Below are positions 36,946-47,708 of a DNA stretch of 64,000 nucleotides, piece by piece. Both the position numbers and the translations under genes were made by a program. Positions within the stretch are counted from its first letter, which is position 1. Each line of letters opens with the position of its first letter. This stretch comes from Eutypella sp. D-1 (taxonomy: Eukaryota; Ascomycota; Sordariomycetes; Xylariales; Diatrypaceae): the NCBI GenBank assembly GCA_023313575.1, contig JAJTTP010000037.1:58681-122680 (forward strand). Reading direction: 5' to 3'. Under the pieces are notes generated by a model. That model saw only the letters and a list, made by a program, of their open reading frames with translations, was not told the origin of the DNA and searched no databases.

Positions 36946-37426
36946 TCACAGGTGGGACTTCGCGTTGGTAGCCTCCTCTCGCCCCTGAAGGTTGGGATGG
37001 GGAACTCGGACAGGTCGAGTTACGGCATAAAAGGCGAAGCCGTTGGACTTGGTAGAGAACTCGACCTTGGAGCCCACGTGGAAGAAGGCAAAGTCACCAG
37101 GGACGAGGTGGTGGGTGATGCCAGTGGCGACGTCCTGTTCAATGCGTTAATGCGGAATGAACTAGATGACAAGCGAAGAGGGCATATACAAGAACGTCAA
37201 TCTGCCCACTGAGAATGTACTTTGTCTCCTCGAAGTTGTAGGAAGCGGGCCGGCCAGGGCCTGCGGTGATCTTGTAGAAACCGGAGGTCAGGTGGGTGGG
37301 GGAATCGGTAGTCTTGGTGCGGATGGAGTGGAAGTCCGCGACGGTGGCGTTCTCGCCCTGAGGAAGGGGGATGAACTCGTGGCCGGCGCCCTTGAAGACT
37401 GTAAGAGGGACCAGGTTAGAAGACAC
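36946..37426 (-). CDS. EutQ-like cupin, start codon not evident
   Basis: Two segments are certain: 37426-37190 and 37134-36946, joined at IDVL/DVATG. They encode a small cupin like the fungal EutQ-type proteins: TVFKGAGHEFIPLPQGENA, GPGRPASYNFEETKYILSG, ITHHLVPGDFAFFHVGSKVEF and a final NAKSHL. EutQ-type cupins bind a metal in a small beta-barrel, and in fungi their substrate is unknown. The natural first codon for a protein reading SSNLVPLTVFKG is GTG at 37426, not ATG. An alternative is a spliced start, using the AG of CTTACAG before TCTTCAAGG with the donor CAATCA/GTAAGT upstream, but that frame meets TAA with no ATG. So either an upstream exon has escaped me or the start codon has mutated. 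About 141 residues as seen. Confidence 0.65.
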
Positions 37427-38639
37427 TTTTCAAAGCAGGTGTTAGCTGATCTTGCTTATTTAGGCTGTGATGCGTCGCCCGGGCTGGTTTGGACATGTCA
37501 AGGAGGAACTTACTGATTGCGGCTTATCCCTTTCTTTTAGACCGACAAGAAGTAAAGAGTCAGAATATTAAACGTCTTATAAAGAAGCAGTCTGAGACCG
37601 TGATATATATAATAATTCGTAGCTGAAACCCGGGGTCGGTGCATTCTCGGGATCTCACTCGGGATCTAAGGGGAGGTCGGATAGGTTCCCGGTATCCACA
37701 TACTGTCCAAGGATAAGATCCCGGCACCAGTGCTTCTATTTTACGTACGTACAATGCACACATGCCCAAAATAGCAAGGAATGCAAGATACACACTCGGT
37801 AAATGGTAACCTGTGAGTTTGCTGTAGACCTATGCAAATACTGACGTCGCTGTTATATAGACTTATAAGACCTATGCACAGTTCTACTATGTATTTCAGT
37901 AAACTGAGCTGGGTTGAGCCCCTGACTAGTTCAGAAAAGGCTAGGTAACAAAGAAGGCAGGGGTAAAGGGATAGTGCTATTCTTGTAAAGGTAGGCCAAG
38001 GGTGCGGGGGAGGGGGACAAGTGTAACCTTAATGAGGTTGACATATTATCAAGCTCCAGGTACATACCTAGGTACATAGTATCCTCAGTTACGCTTCATT
38101 TGTATTTAACGTACTTAGGTAGGTCTCAATCACGAAAGGGCGTATGGAGTCTCAAGTGATGTTCTTACCACCCTTATTAGTCTCTTGGGGCTTCACCACA
38201 AATATTGTCGCGGCCGATCTTTTCGGTATCCCATCCGAGAGACCCACAACACGCCAGATGTGCCAAGGCTTGCCAATTACTAGAGTAGCATCCACAAGGT
38301 ACCGTCAACCTAACTGTAGGAAGGTTGGGGTCAAAAGTAGCCTCTTCCGACTAGAGCCACAGTTATCTCTTTAGCTATATACAGTAACGGCACCGGTATA
38401 TTAAAAGATCTGGTAAGTAGGGGCGATCGTGGGATACCACTATTTAGACGGTCACAGGCCTGTCCCAATTGGACGGTTAGAATTAAGAAAAAAACAACAT
38501 TCTTTATTACCCCAAATCAGGTCCGTTAAGAGGATTCGCCTTAGTAATACCTACAGTGCACGTTCCAGCAGATATCAAACTAAGTAGCGCTAAAGCGCCA
38601 CTGTAATAGTTACTCGGATATGCCCACTCACCGGAGGGC
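37427..38639. other. Intergenic, no gene seen
   Basis: About 1.2 kb upstream of the cupin gene. Contains a TATATATAT run near 37605 that could be its promoter. No supportable gene. Confidence 0.5.
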
Positions 38640-39330
38640 CCCCTCACCGGCTAACTGTCCCGGGCGGGGCTTAGGCTCACATTTGCCGGAGCGTCGCGCA
38701 GCGTCTGATGGTCGTGACTCCTTGACAACTTGGAACCTGTGCGGAGCGCTATGTATCGACCACCAGGCTTAACTTGCCCCATGAACAATTCAGGCGTTTG
38801 GGCTTGGTCCACAGAGAAGACTATATCGAACTGTCGTCTGTGCTGTGATAATGGTAGATAGAACCCATCCAGCTCTTCGGCAATATATGCTCCGGTATAA
38901 TACCATGGTTGGAGATGAGAGAGACGCTCTGACCTTGATTAGCAGCAGTGACCCAGATGTCTCTTATTCCCTGTTCTATCGAGACCTGAATAGCAGCCCG
39001 ACCGATAGGGGTCAAACCCCCATGAATCAAGACAGAGTCTGACAAGCGGACGCGTCCTATCTCGATAAGTGCCTGGTACGCGGGAGAGATCCATGATGCG
39101 GCCGACGTGCATCAGCGCAAGAGAGGCCGGTGGGTACCCGTATTACTTCAGATGCAGATAGTCTGATGGGAGACCGAAAAGAATAATTGGAGACAACAAA
39201 GACACGCTCGCCGAGGTATGAGCTGGCACCTTCTCCTACGCCGACTGCGATCCCCGAGTAGTACTTTCTGAAGACCCCGTTAAGGTGCGAAGAAGATTCG
39301 GTGTCTGTATCATCATATGCGACAGCTTTA
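38640..39330 (-). pseudogene. Relic of a polyketide synthase enoylreductase domain
   Basis: On the minus strand three frames in series read like a medium-chain enoylreductase domain of a reducing polyketide synthase. First comes GEGASSYLGERVFVVSNYSF with SASEVIRVPTGLSCADA (about 39290-39120). After a frame change AYQALIEIGRVRLSDSVLI continues into HGGLTPIGRAAIQVSIEQG and HGIIPEHILPKSW (about 39095-38850). After another break FDIVFSVDQAQTPELF and QVKPGGRYIALRTGSKLS follow (about 38830-38740). The order is that of the ER fold: barrel, nucleotide-binding loop, then the strand with the product-release motif. Frame breaks and stops mean it cannot make a working domain. No ketosynthase or other PKS part is visible on either side. 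Confidence 0.65.
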
Positions 39331-39384
39331 ACCGCTATATCTTTAGTGGGTTTAACCCTGTGCTAGAGTCTACCTAGGGAACCA

Positions 39385-39429
<45 letters not shown>

Positions 39430-39888
39430 AATGCAGTGTGCATGAGAAAGCAGTTCGTACTGGGAGTCGACACGCCCAAGCACTGCCTTCGTCGACATTG
39501 AGCCGAACCCGGAATTCTCCAAATCAGCCCGATATTCGACATGTTACTCCGAACTACGAGATTCTGAGAGTGTCTGGTATCATGCCAACTTACAGTGCGC
39601 TTGCGGGAACCATACGTAGCTCGATTCACTTGCTCATTGTGTTCCGGCAAATGTCGTGATACAGAAATTATTGTAGAAACGCGGCAGACCTCAATTCTAC
39701 CGTGAACAATTCAATTATCATGACAGAAAAATGGATAGCTCCTAAATAGGCCTACCGGATAGAAATAGAGAGGCCCAAGACACATACCTCCCGTACATTC
39801 CGCGCTAAGCGCATCTCAACACATTTCATAAAGGAGGTCTAACCATAATGCTCTTGATGTCACCCACTGCTGAACCCAACCGACATCG
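39331..39888. other. Intergenic with a 38-base poly-A tract
   Basis: Contains an uninterrupted run of A at 39390-39427, by far the longest homopolymer in the window, preceded by CCATTTTT. No gene is supported. Confidence 0.6.
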
Positions 39889-41975
39889 TCATTTCCTGAG
39901 GCCGAGCTCCTCAATGAAGATGTCTGCCGCCTTCTCCGCAATCCCTAACGCCACGCTGCACGTATTGCATCCAATGTTGCTGGGCGGAATGCTAAGGTCT
40001 GCAACCTTGAGTCCTTGCACGCCGTGCACGTTGAGTGCGGGGTCCACAACACCGTTGCGCTCCCTGGGCGCCATCTTGCATGTCCCGATCGGATGCCAGG
40101 TTGAGTTTGCGTGGCCACGGACCCATTGCGCAAGGGCTTCATCATCCTCCGCTGTGTACTCGACGTCAGGCTCGTCAGTTCCGACAGGGCTAGACGCCTT
40201 TAGGGCCGCAGCCGCTTTCGAGCCCGGCTCGAAAGCGGGCGAGTCAAATACGGCGCCCCTAAACACCTCCATACGCCGCGCGATCTCCAGCTGTTTTTTA
40301 TACATCCACACGTGGTTCTTGACGTCGAGTCCCTTGGCGTCCGACAGGATGCCTGGGTCGAAGTCAATGGTGTCGTCAATCTTGGGTCCCGTGATGTGCA
40401 CGTGGCCGCGGGAAAACGGGTACAGACTGAACGTAACAAGTGTGTAGTATTGCCCGGTAACCAGGCTCGGATCACCGGGAAAGCTATGAGTATCGGGATT
40501 AGTTGGTATCCGAGTCGATGAAAAAAAAAAGACGATGTACGGGGAACGAGACTTCCGTGCTTACCAGCCTACAGGTGAGATCATCATGAGTGGCTTATCC
40601 GGAACGTTCTTGAACCTCTTATCCCATGCATCTTGGAACTCGGGCCCCAGCTTGGCGACTTCAGTCTCAGTCGGCCTGACTTTGGCCTGGATGTCTACGC
40701 TGTTCCAGCCCATGAGCTTGTCCTTCTTCGCGATAAGGTCCTTGGGATCTATGCGGAGGGCGTTGAAGGCATCTAGGGTCTCTGTAGGGCTAAGATCCGA
40801 CTTATAGATGTACATAATTGACTGGTGGTCCTCGTAGTCGCTGCCAACCCCGGGCAGATCCGACACGACCGGCACCCCGGCACGCTTGAGAATCTCGGGA
40901 TCTCCGATTCCGGATCGTTGGAGAAGTAGAGGGGTATAAAGAGGCCCGCAATTCAGACTCACCAGTCGCCGTGCTCTGACAACTTGGTCGCGATTCTCGC
41001 TCGATGCGTTCCCGGGCTGATACTCGGGGTTGGGCCTGTAGACCACACCCACAGCCCGCTGGTTCTCGAACACCACCCTCTCCACCTGCGACTCTACGAG
41101 TACATGAAGGTTGTGACATTTGCCGCCCTGGAGCCTGGGATGTAGGTACGTGTGTGCCGTGTCCTGTCGACGGCCTTCGGGGTCAGTGTAACTCATGGTG
41201 CGCATGGCTCCGTTTGTCGGGCCCATCTGGTTCAGGTCTTCGACTTCCGACCATCCTGACCTGTTGAGCCCAGCCATGAAGCTATCCATCAATCTAGTGC
41301 TGCGGAATCCGCTGGGTGAGATTTGTATCGGCCCATCGTGGCCATGGCGATCATGTGGGTCGTGACCATTGTATGTCTCGAACTACAAGATGGTTAGCAC
41401 GGAAGGAATACATTTTGATACCAGCAGTGCAGCCCAGACAGATTGCTTTGTCAAGATGAATCGACATTTACCTTGTTCATATACAGCAGCATTTCGTCGG
41501 CAGACCAGCCTGGTGTCTGCCATGCCTCGTAGTCAGAGCGTTGTGGGCGGCTGTATAGCACCATGTTGATTGACGTCCCGCCGCCAAGGATGTGGCCCGT
41601 GGGCAGTGATGCCTGCCGGCCGACCAGGTGCTCCGATGCAGGGCCTTGGAACGTCTTGGAATACTTGGCTCCTGGTGGAAGATGGCTGTAAAAGAAGGCT
41701 GGGTGCACAACCATGGGTTCATTATAGTTATTCACCCCGCTCTCGATCACGAGGATGCTCAGCGTCGGGTCCGCGTCAGCGAGCCTCGAGGCGATAATGC
41801 AGCCTGTACCCCCGCCTGCGAGTTCCACGTCAGAGCCAGTATTCTTGTAATGAGACTTTCGGCCGCCGCGTCGCTATCTGGATATACTGACATGCGTATC
41901 AGTGCGTCACTTACCTCCAACGATGATCACGTCCACCTCACGAATATCGTCGGGAAGCTTTGTGTATAGGCCCAT
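39889..41975 (-). CDS. GMC-family FAD oxidoreductase
   Basis: Four exons (41975-41915, 41815-41472, 41382-40565, 40483-39889) give 605 residues. The N-terminus MGLYTKLPDDIREVDVIIVG leads into the ADP-binding G20-G-G-G-T-G25, completed across the first intron, then ASRLADADPTLSILVIE. GHILGGGTSINMVLYSRPQR is GMC signature 1. The C-terminal lobe has STWHPIGTCKMAPRE with the catalytic His, followed by ADLSIPPSNIGCNTCSVALG and EKAADIFIEEL. The family oxidises alcohols, sugars or choline and includes glucose oxidase, aryl-alcohol oxidase and metabolite-cluster oxidases. There is no signal peptide, so it probably acts inside the cell. Neighbours give no clue to the substrate. Confidence 0.92.
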
Positions 41976-44046
41976 AGTTGTTAAGCTCTACACACAAGCC
42001 TTAAGATTCTAGTACAACTAGGGATGCCTATCTACCAGTTTGCCGTTGCGGTCGCTCCCCCAAAGTGATGCGCTACTCAATAATTGAAAGGCGTGTGAAA
42101 TGCAGTAAAGACGATGGGAGAGGCCAAGGCCAAGCCGAGCAGATAGTATCAAAGTTCTTAATCTTTACGCTCCTCTATCTGTTGCAGCCATGCAAAAGCG
42201 CAAGATAATAAAACATCATTGAAGAATAACATTAAACACCTTAAATAAGCTATCACTGCGTACAGGGCAGGACTGGACTCACTGGTTGGCTACCAGGTGT
42301 TTGATATGTTAGTAGCAAGGGACACAGTCAAATATATAGATACAAGTATATGAGGTACCAGAGTTTCTGCTTAGGTAGAGGTACTTATGATGCGACACAG
42401 CATTATTTCGATAGGATCAGTCCCTAGTAAGAGGAAGAGGGAAGGACAAGCTAGGAGGAGGCGTCAATCAATAATACTTATCTCTCCAGCTATTGGACTC
42501 CACTCTCTACTCTACCCCAATCAGATAGAACACTACTTAGGTATATGTACATAGTTACTAACGTGAGTACTAAACGTTTCGGGACAAACCTTATGTAGAC
42601 TTCCCTGCCCTAAAAGTAGAAATGATGTCGTTTAATTCCAAGGTTGACTGGTTTGCTTTCTTGGCGTATTCCCCGCCGTTTATTGTAAGGATTTTGGATC
42701 ACTGTACTGGAGCCCAGTAGTTCTCCATGTTACATACAGCCTTTGTCAACTTCCTCGTCTCTGGAAACTAACAACTAGAAACGTACAGCTCTTGCTCTGC
42801 TACCCTTTCACCACGGCTTGAGTCGAACTAGAAGGCTGGAAAGTAAATCAGAGATACTAGTGTACACACTGCGTAACGTCCCTAGAGTCAAGGGCTCTGC
42901 CCATCTTGCTTGCCGGTACGATATGTCTTGCGTAGATTCTCGTGCCACCTCCGCTAGCTCGTTCCAATTCTCGATGGTCTCTTTCATAACATCGACTCCC
43001 CACATACAGTCCTGCCACTTGGTATTACCCCACTTATCTGGATGGCCAACCCCCTTACTGCCGATCCAAGAGACGTCTAGAGCGGGGTTTCTACAAGCTC
43101 CTCAACGGTTCCCCTTTACGTGGATGCTATACTTCGCAGTGATGGCTACTTCTGAGATCATTTACTAGCATGTATCTATGTATGATTATCTCTTAGACCA
43201 GAGAAATATAGAGATGTCGCATCAGGCATCATGAAGGCCAAGAACGACTGGGGCAACGGTACTACGATTATAAATACAGTTGCAGTCTAGAACGATAGGA
43301 ATCTTGCTCTTGTGATGGTCGAGGAGTATGACCTACAATAATACACGTCTTTCTAAGAAGCCTAATGCTACGAGGCCGTCACCACTAGTCTTAATTTTTA
43401 GATAATAGACGATGCAGAAGGATGAATACTTTGGTTGATCGCTGGATAGCTCTGTAAAAGACATAGGACCCATACCCTTTTATCAGAAAGGGAGCCTGAG
43501 GAAACCGGGGCGGATCGCGGTAGTAAAGAATTGCGATCCATTGCACGTGATCGTTATCGGTGAGGAAGTATTTTTATGTTACGCTCGGAATATATGAGTA
43601 ACGACGACCATGCAACAGTACTTGGAATGTGTGGTTTCTACAAAGGAGCTGCAGCCGAAAGAAATCCGAGCGAATAGTTCGCGAAGCTCACAATGAGTGA
43701 AACCAAACCTTTTGCTGTACGTCTCTCCTCTGTCAGGCCCTATGGACCCACTTATCTTACCGCTATATCCACTAAACAACTCCCTGTATTCTAGCTATCC
43801 TTCTGCATCAACAACACAGCTGGCTCACTGAATTCACTGACTTGTTCCGGTCGTATACCCACCATCGCACCGTCAGTCTGGTGAATAGAGCCCTGCCAGT
43901 CCATTCTATCCATTCAATACGCAGTCTGTACCCATTACACTCTCTAGGGTTCCTCCCCGCCCCCACACTTCGTTTAGGCTGAGCCAAAATGTGGAGAAAC
44001 ACTTTGTGATTGATGCTGACTATTAGTCGTCGTCTTAGAAGTCACA
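41976..44046. other. Gene-free 2 kb stretch
   Basis: No supportable gene on either strand. Short frames of 60-115 codons lack motifs and proper starts. Confidence 0.5.
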
Positions 44047-44330
44047 ATGGTAGCGGTGGATTTGGAACTGCGCATCCAGGGGATCCGGAAGGAGCTGATG
44101 AGCCAGGCCAAGGAGCATGCCCATAACCGGGGCATGGATATTGTGCTTATGGCAGACTAGGACCACGAATAATTCTACAAGAAATGCGGACCCAAAACTG
44201 GGATATGGGAACGCATCGAGACAGACGTCGACAGAATTCTAGAGGCTAGCGGCAAGTTGATAAGGGAGACCAGCACTAATGTGTCATATCACAGCTATCG
44301 TATTCAGATACGGATTCTATAATAAGTCCC
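44047..44330 (+). pseudogene. Possible GNAT acetyltransferase relic
   Basis: The frame from the ATG at 44047 reads IQGIRKELMSQAKEHAHNRG then MDIVLMAD, a stop, DHE, another stop, and FYKKCGPKTG. This resembles the acetyl-CoA binding helix and the FYxKCGF segment of fungal GNAT N-acetyltransferases, with two in-frame stops. No intact upstream half was found. Identification rests on a short match and is tentative. Confidence 0.45.
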
Positions 44331-44480
44331 AGTCCAAATATGCGCTTAGATCCTGAAGAAAACTGGCTGCTAGGTATACATATACATAATTGCCCGGGTT
44401 ATTCTTAATCCATTCTGATTCATTATTAGTGACCCCCCGCTTTACTCCAGTTATACTTGCCTATTTAAAACCGAGGAAAT

Positions 44481-46680
44481 TCAGGGTTGTACTTCGTTAT
44501 TCGCCTTTATTCTCTCCGCCTGCTTGCTAGGCTCAAGGGGAGTCTCAACATGCTTTGTCATCTTATGGTCGACAGCCTCGAGGAACATTGCAACTGGACC
44601 GGAGAGCAGGGAGTGAGTACATGAGCGTCGTGGGGGTACAGCTGAGCTGTTCCAACTCACATATGGCGGTAACGACTGCAAATGAAGCATTCGCGATCCA
44701 AATAAACCTAAACGCTTTCATCGACACCGTCTGGGATGCATCGTCGGCGGCCGCCATAACGTCGGGTGTGACACCAGCAATATTCTCCAGGCTGGCGGTA
44801 TTATCACCGTCCTCAAAAGTCGTAGCGAATCTGATGGCGGCAGCGTCCGACAAGCCAGCCTCGGCTACTGCTGCCACGACCGCACCAAAAAGATGGCCTG
44901 GTGAAGAGTTAGTTCAAGCTCACACAAAGTCTTGCACCTATTTTCATACCATTTTGGTAGCTCGTCTCTATGGTGGTGAAAATCGTGATTCCAGTAACAC
45001 CCCCGAGGGCTCGGCATGACGCAAATAGAGTTCCAGCCGTCCCTCTGTACAATGAGATGAGAACAGTTTGGTTAAATAGTGAGTGGAAAACTTACATCAT
45101 GTGAGATGGGACAGCGTATGACAAGATAATAACCGGAATAGTTGTTGTAACGCCGACTCCTAGCCCAATCAGTCCGGTAAAGACCAGCATCATGGCAAGT
45201 CGGGAGGGTGTGACCAAAGCAAGGAGACCACAGAAAAGTGCCATCAAGAAAATGGCTAACATCAGAAGTAGTCTGTATCGCTTCAAGACACTTAGAACGT
45301 AAGTCGATCCTACAATTCCAAAAATGACGCTGACATTGAGGGGAAGCTAGGAATGAAATCAGCTACGGCTGCCGGGAAGGCGATAGATAGGAGGACATAC
45401 TAGGTAAACACCAATCATTAGTGGGTCGGCGTTGAAGAGAACTGCGGCTTCAGATGGGATGAAAGCATTTAACCCATATAGCAACAATCCATCCAGAAAG
45501 GTGACGGATAGAATTAGAAGGAAGTTCCGGGATTCAAGAAAGCGATGATCCACGAGTCCATCACTACGACCCACCCATTCTGGAGTAGTTTAGTAATTGT
45601 CGCGACAACCAGGGAGTCGTACAAACCGTAGATGCAAAACGCCACCAATAACCCCGATCCTGCTACCAAGAGCGCCACAACTCTGGAACTATCCCAGGGG
45701 TACGTGTGGCCACCCCAAGTCAGGGACATTACGAGGCCGATGACAGAAGCAAGAAGCAGCGTAATGCCGACGAAATCGATGGACTTGAGCATCTCTGCGA
45801 TGCTGAATTCTCTGAAGAGTCTCGTCGGTGGTGGCCGATAGAGGCCGCTCATTAAGACTGAAGACGACCCGAAGAAAATAGCGTTGAAGTAGTAAACCCA
45901 CCTCCAGCCGTCTCCGGACATCTTCGAGAAAGCCCCAGCTGCAAAATGGTTAATTCAACGTAACTGAATGGAGATATCTCGCTGGACGCACAAACGAGTA
46001 GAGAGAGTATAGTCATGACGCCATTGATTGTACCCATGATTCCTTGTGCAAGTCCCCTTCGCTGTGCGGCAACAACCTCTAGCCCTGCTGGTATCACCAG
46101 AAGCTGGAAACATATATTTAGCTTGGTGAAGTTTAAAAAACAGTCGGAAGTGGACTAACTATCATGGAGGCGCCGATTCCATTGATAACCTGCGCGCCAA
46201 TGACAGTCCCTGTATTGTCCGCTGTGGCGGCAGCGATGTTGCCAGATATACCAAGCACGCCGCCCGCGACGATGAACCATTTCTTACCGAAGCGGTCTGC
46301 TAGTGAGCCCTTTTTAAGATTGTAAGCATGATTCTGCACAGCGATAGAACTGAAGCCTAGTGAGATGTTCATACCCAAATCGGCTGGAGGCCAATGAGCG
46401 GGACAAGGGAGGCATTTGCTATCCACGACTCCATCTCTGCACCGCCGAGATCATCCACAACATAATGGTAAGTCGTCGACGGGCCAATATTCCCCATTGT
46501 GACACACCCCCAGCTAATGCCCATGCAGATCAGAGCCAAAATGGTTCGAAGGGACAACTTATACGCATCTTCAACTTCGCCGGCCTCGACATGACTGATG
46601 GACGGAGGCTGCTGCTTTGCAGACTCGATTTCGTGGGCCATGGCTTTGAGATTGCCATTCTCCGTTTTTGAATCGTCCAT
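44481..46680 (-). CDS. MFS transporter, TRI12-like (14-helix drug:H+ antiporter type)
   Basis: Nine exons (46680-46375, 46309-46160, 46103-45992, 45938-45627, 45579-45401, 45346-45096, 45044-44950, 44897-44661, 44593-44481) join in frame to 584 residues. One intron is only 47 bases. After a polar N-terminus, GPSTTYHYVVDDLGGAEMES and LQPIW/GSLADRFGKKW give the helix 2-3 loop motif of MFS transporters. VVAAQRRGLAQGIMGTINGV and KMSGDGWRWVYYFNAIFFG are typical of the fungal TRI12 group that exports toxins, iron chelators or drugs. Several further hydrophobic helices follow, and the tail is charged. It should sit in the plasma membrane. SWN clusters often include a transporter (SwnT), but this gene is 14 kb away from the NRPS-PKS with other genes between, so a link is only a possibility. 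Confidence 0.9.
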
Positions 46681-47708
46681 GCACACAAATTATGCCGGAT
46701 GGGTGTAATAAGGATAGGAAGAAATAGAAATCAAAGCCTCTGCAAGTAGTCCTGGCAGTCATGTCTTGCTCAAGATAGGCAGTAATAATTTCGAGCCGTC
46801 TTACCCGCCTATATATACATATGCCAGCAGTTATCCAGGTTCTAGTGGTGTCGCTCTAATCTTTAGCTTTGTATTACCCCATGGGGCACTAATTACCCCT
46901 TTAACGCCAAGAGTTGCAGAAATGTGGAGAGAGCAAAGGTGCAGAGCATCCCCGCGCCCCGAGTCTGGAGCTAATAGTCTCAACACGAGTTCCGATTCGC
47001 TATTATGAGTATCATTCCGAACATCGTGATGTGATTTGACAAGAGTCAAGATCTGCATCTTGGGGTCTCCATCTTCATGAGAAGAGTGAGATGTGATGCT
47101 ATATATCTCATCGTGGTGCGTCGTCCAGCGTACGCGTACTGTAGACGACACTTCCCCAAAGGCCCCTGCAACGGGATGGTACCTTAGACAGTACGTTGCA
47201 ATGTTCATATTCGCAACGTACAAATGGATAATGACGGATTGTCAAGTTTGCTTTAAAATCGGGTGAGCCCTAACTTGCTAGCTATGTATGGTGAATAACG
47301 CGACAGATACGGCATAAATAAATAAATAGAAATATCATTAAGCCCGGTGGTCTACGCATAGCTTCTAATCAGATATCCTGGTATATAATGCAATACTTTT
47401 CTGAACCAATAAACTTATATAATATTGATGTGTCTAACGCAGGGGCTAGATCTCGCAAAGCAAGGACTGGATGCAGTAATACAAGGGCCAGAATTTGAGT
47501 ATTTGTGATTACGTAGTAGCCTTAGATATCCTTGGGACCTCTTATCACATGGACTAATCAATCTTGTGAAGCTTCTAATAGCATTGAAATTATGGGCCTC
47601 ATACGTCACCAACTGTAAGAATCATGGAACTCTGCGTCGAATACACCATGGTAATTTCGATTGCTCTAGTTTGCTCAGCCTGTCTCCTATTCAGACCCAC
47701 ACTGAACC
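46681..47708. other. Intergenic, no gene seen
   Basis: About 1 kb upstream of the transporter. A minus-strand frame from an ATG at 47208 could encode 125 residues but has no motif I recognise, so it is not called. Confidence 0.5.

Noticed and set aside
39848..40447. 199-codon plus-strand frame
   Set aside because: It lies over the last two exons of the GMC oxidoreductase on the other strand, whose motifs are unmistakable, so it is a shadow frame.
44481..46680. Transporter considered as SwnT
   Set aside because: It is a TRI12-like MFS protein 14 kb from the NRPS-PKS with unrelated genes between. Position and family alone do not justify the name.
46831..47208. 125-codon minus-strand frame with an ATG
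   Set aside because: No motif, hydrophobic pattern or neighbour supports it. It could be a small orphan gene, but there is nothing to show it.
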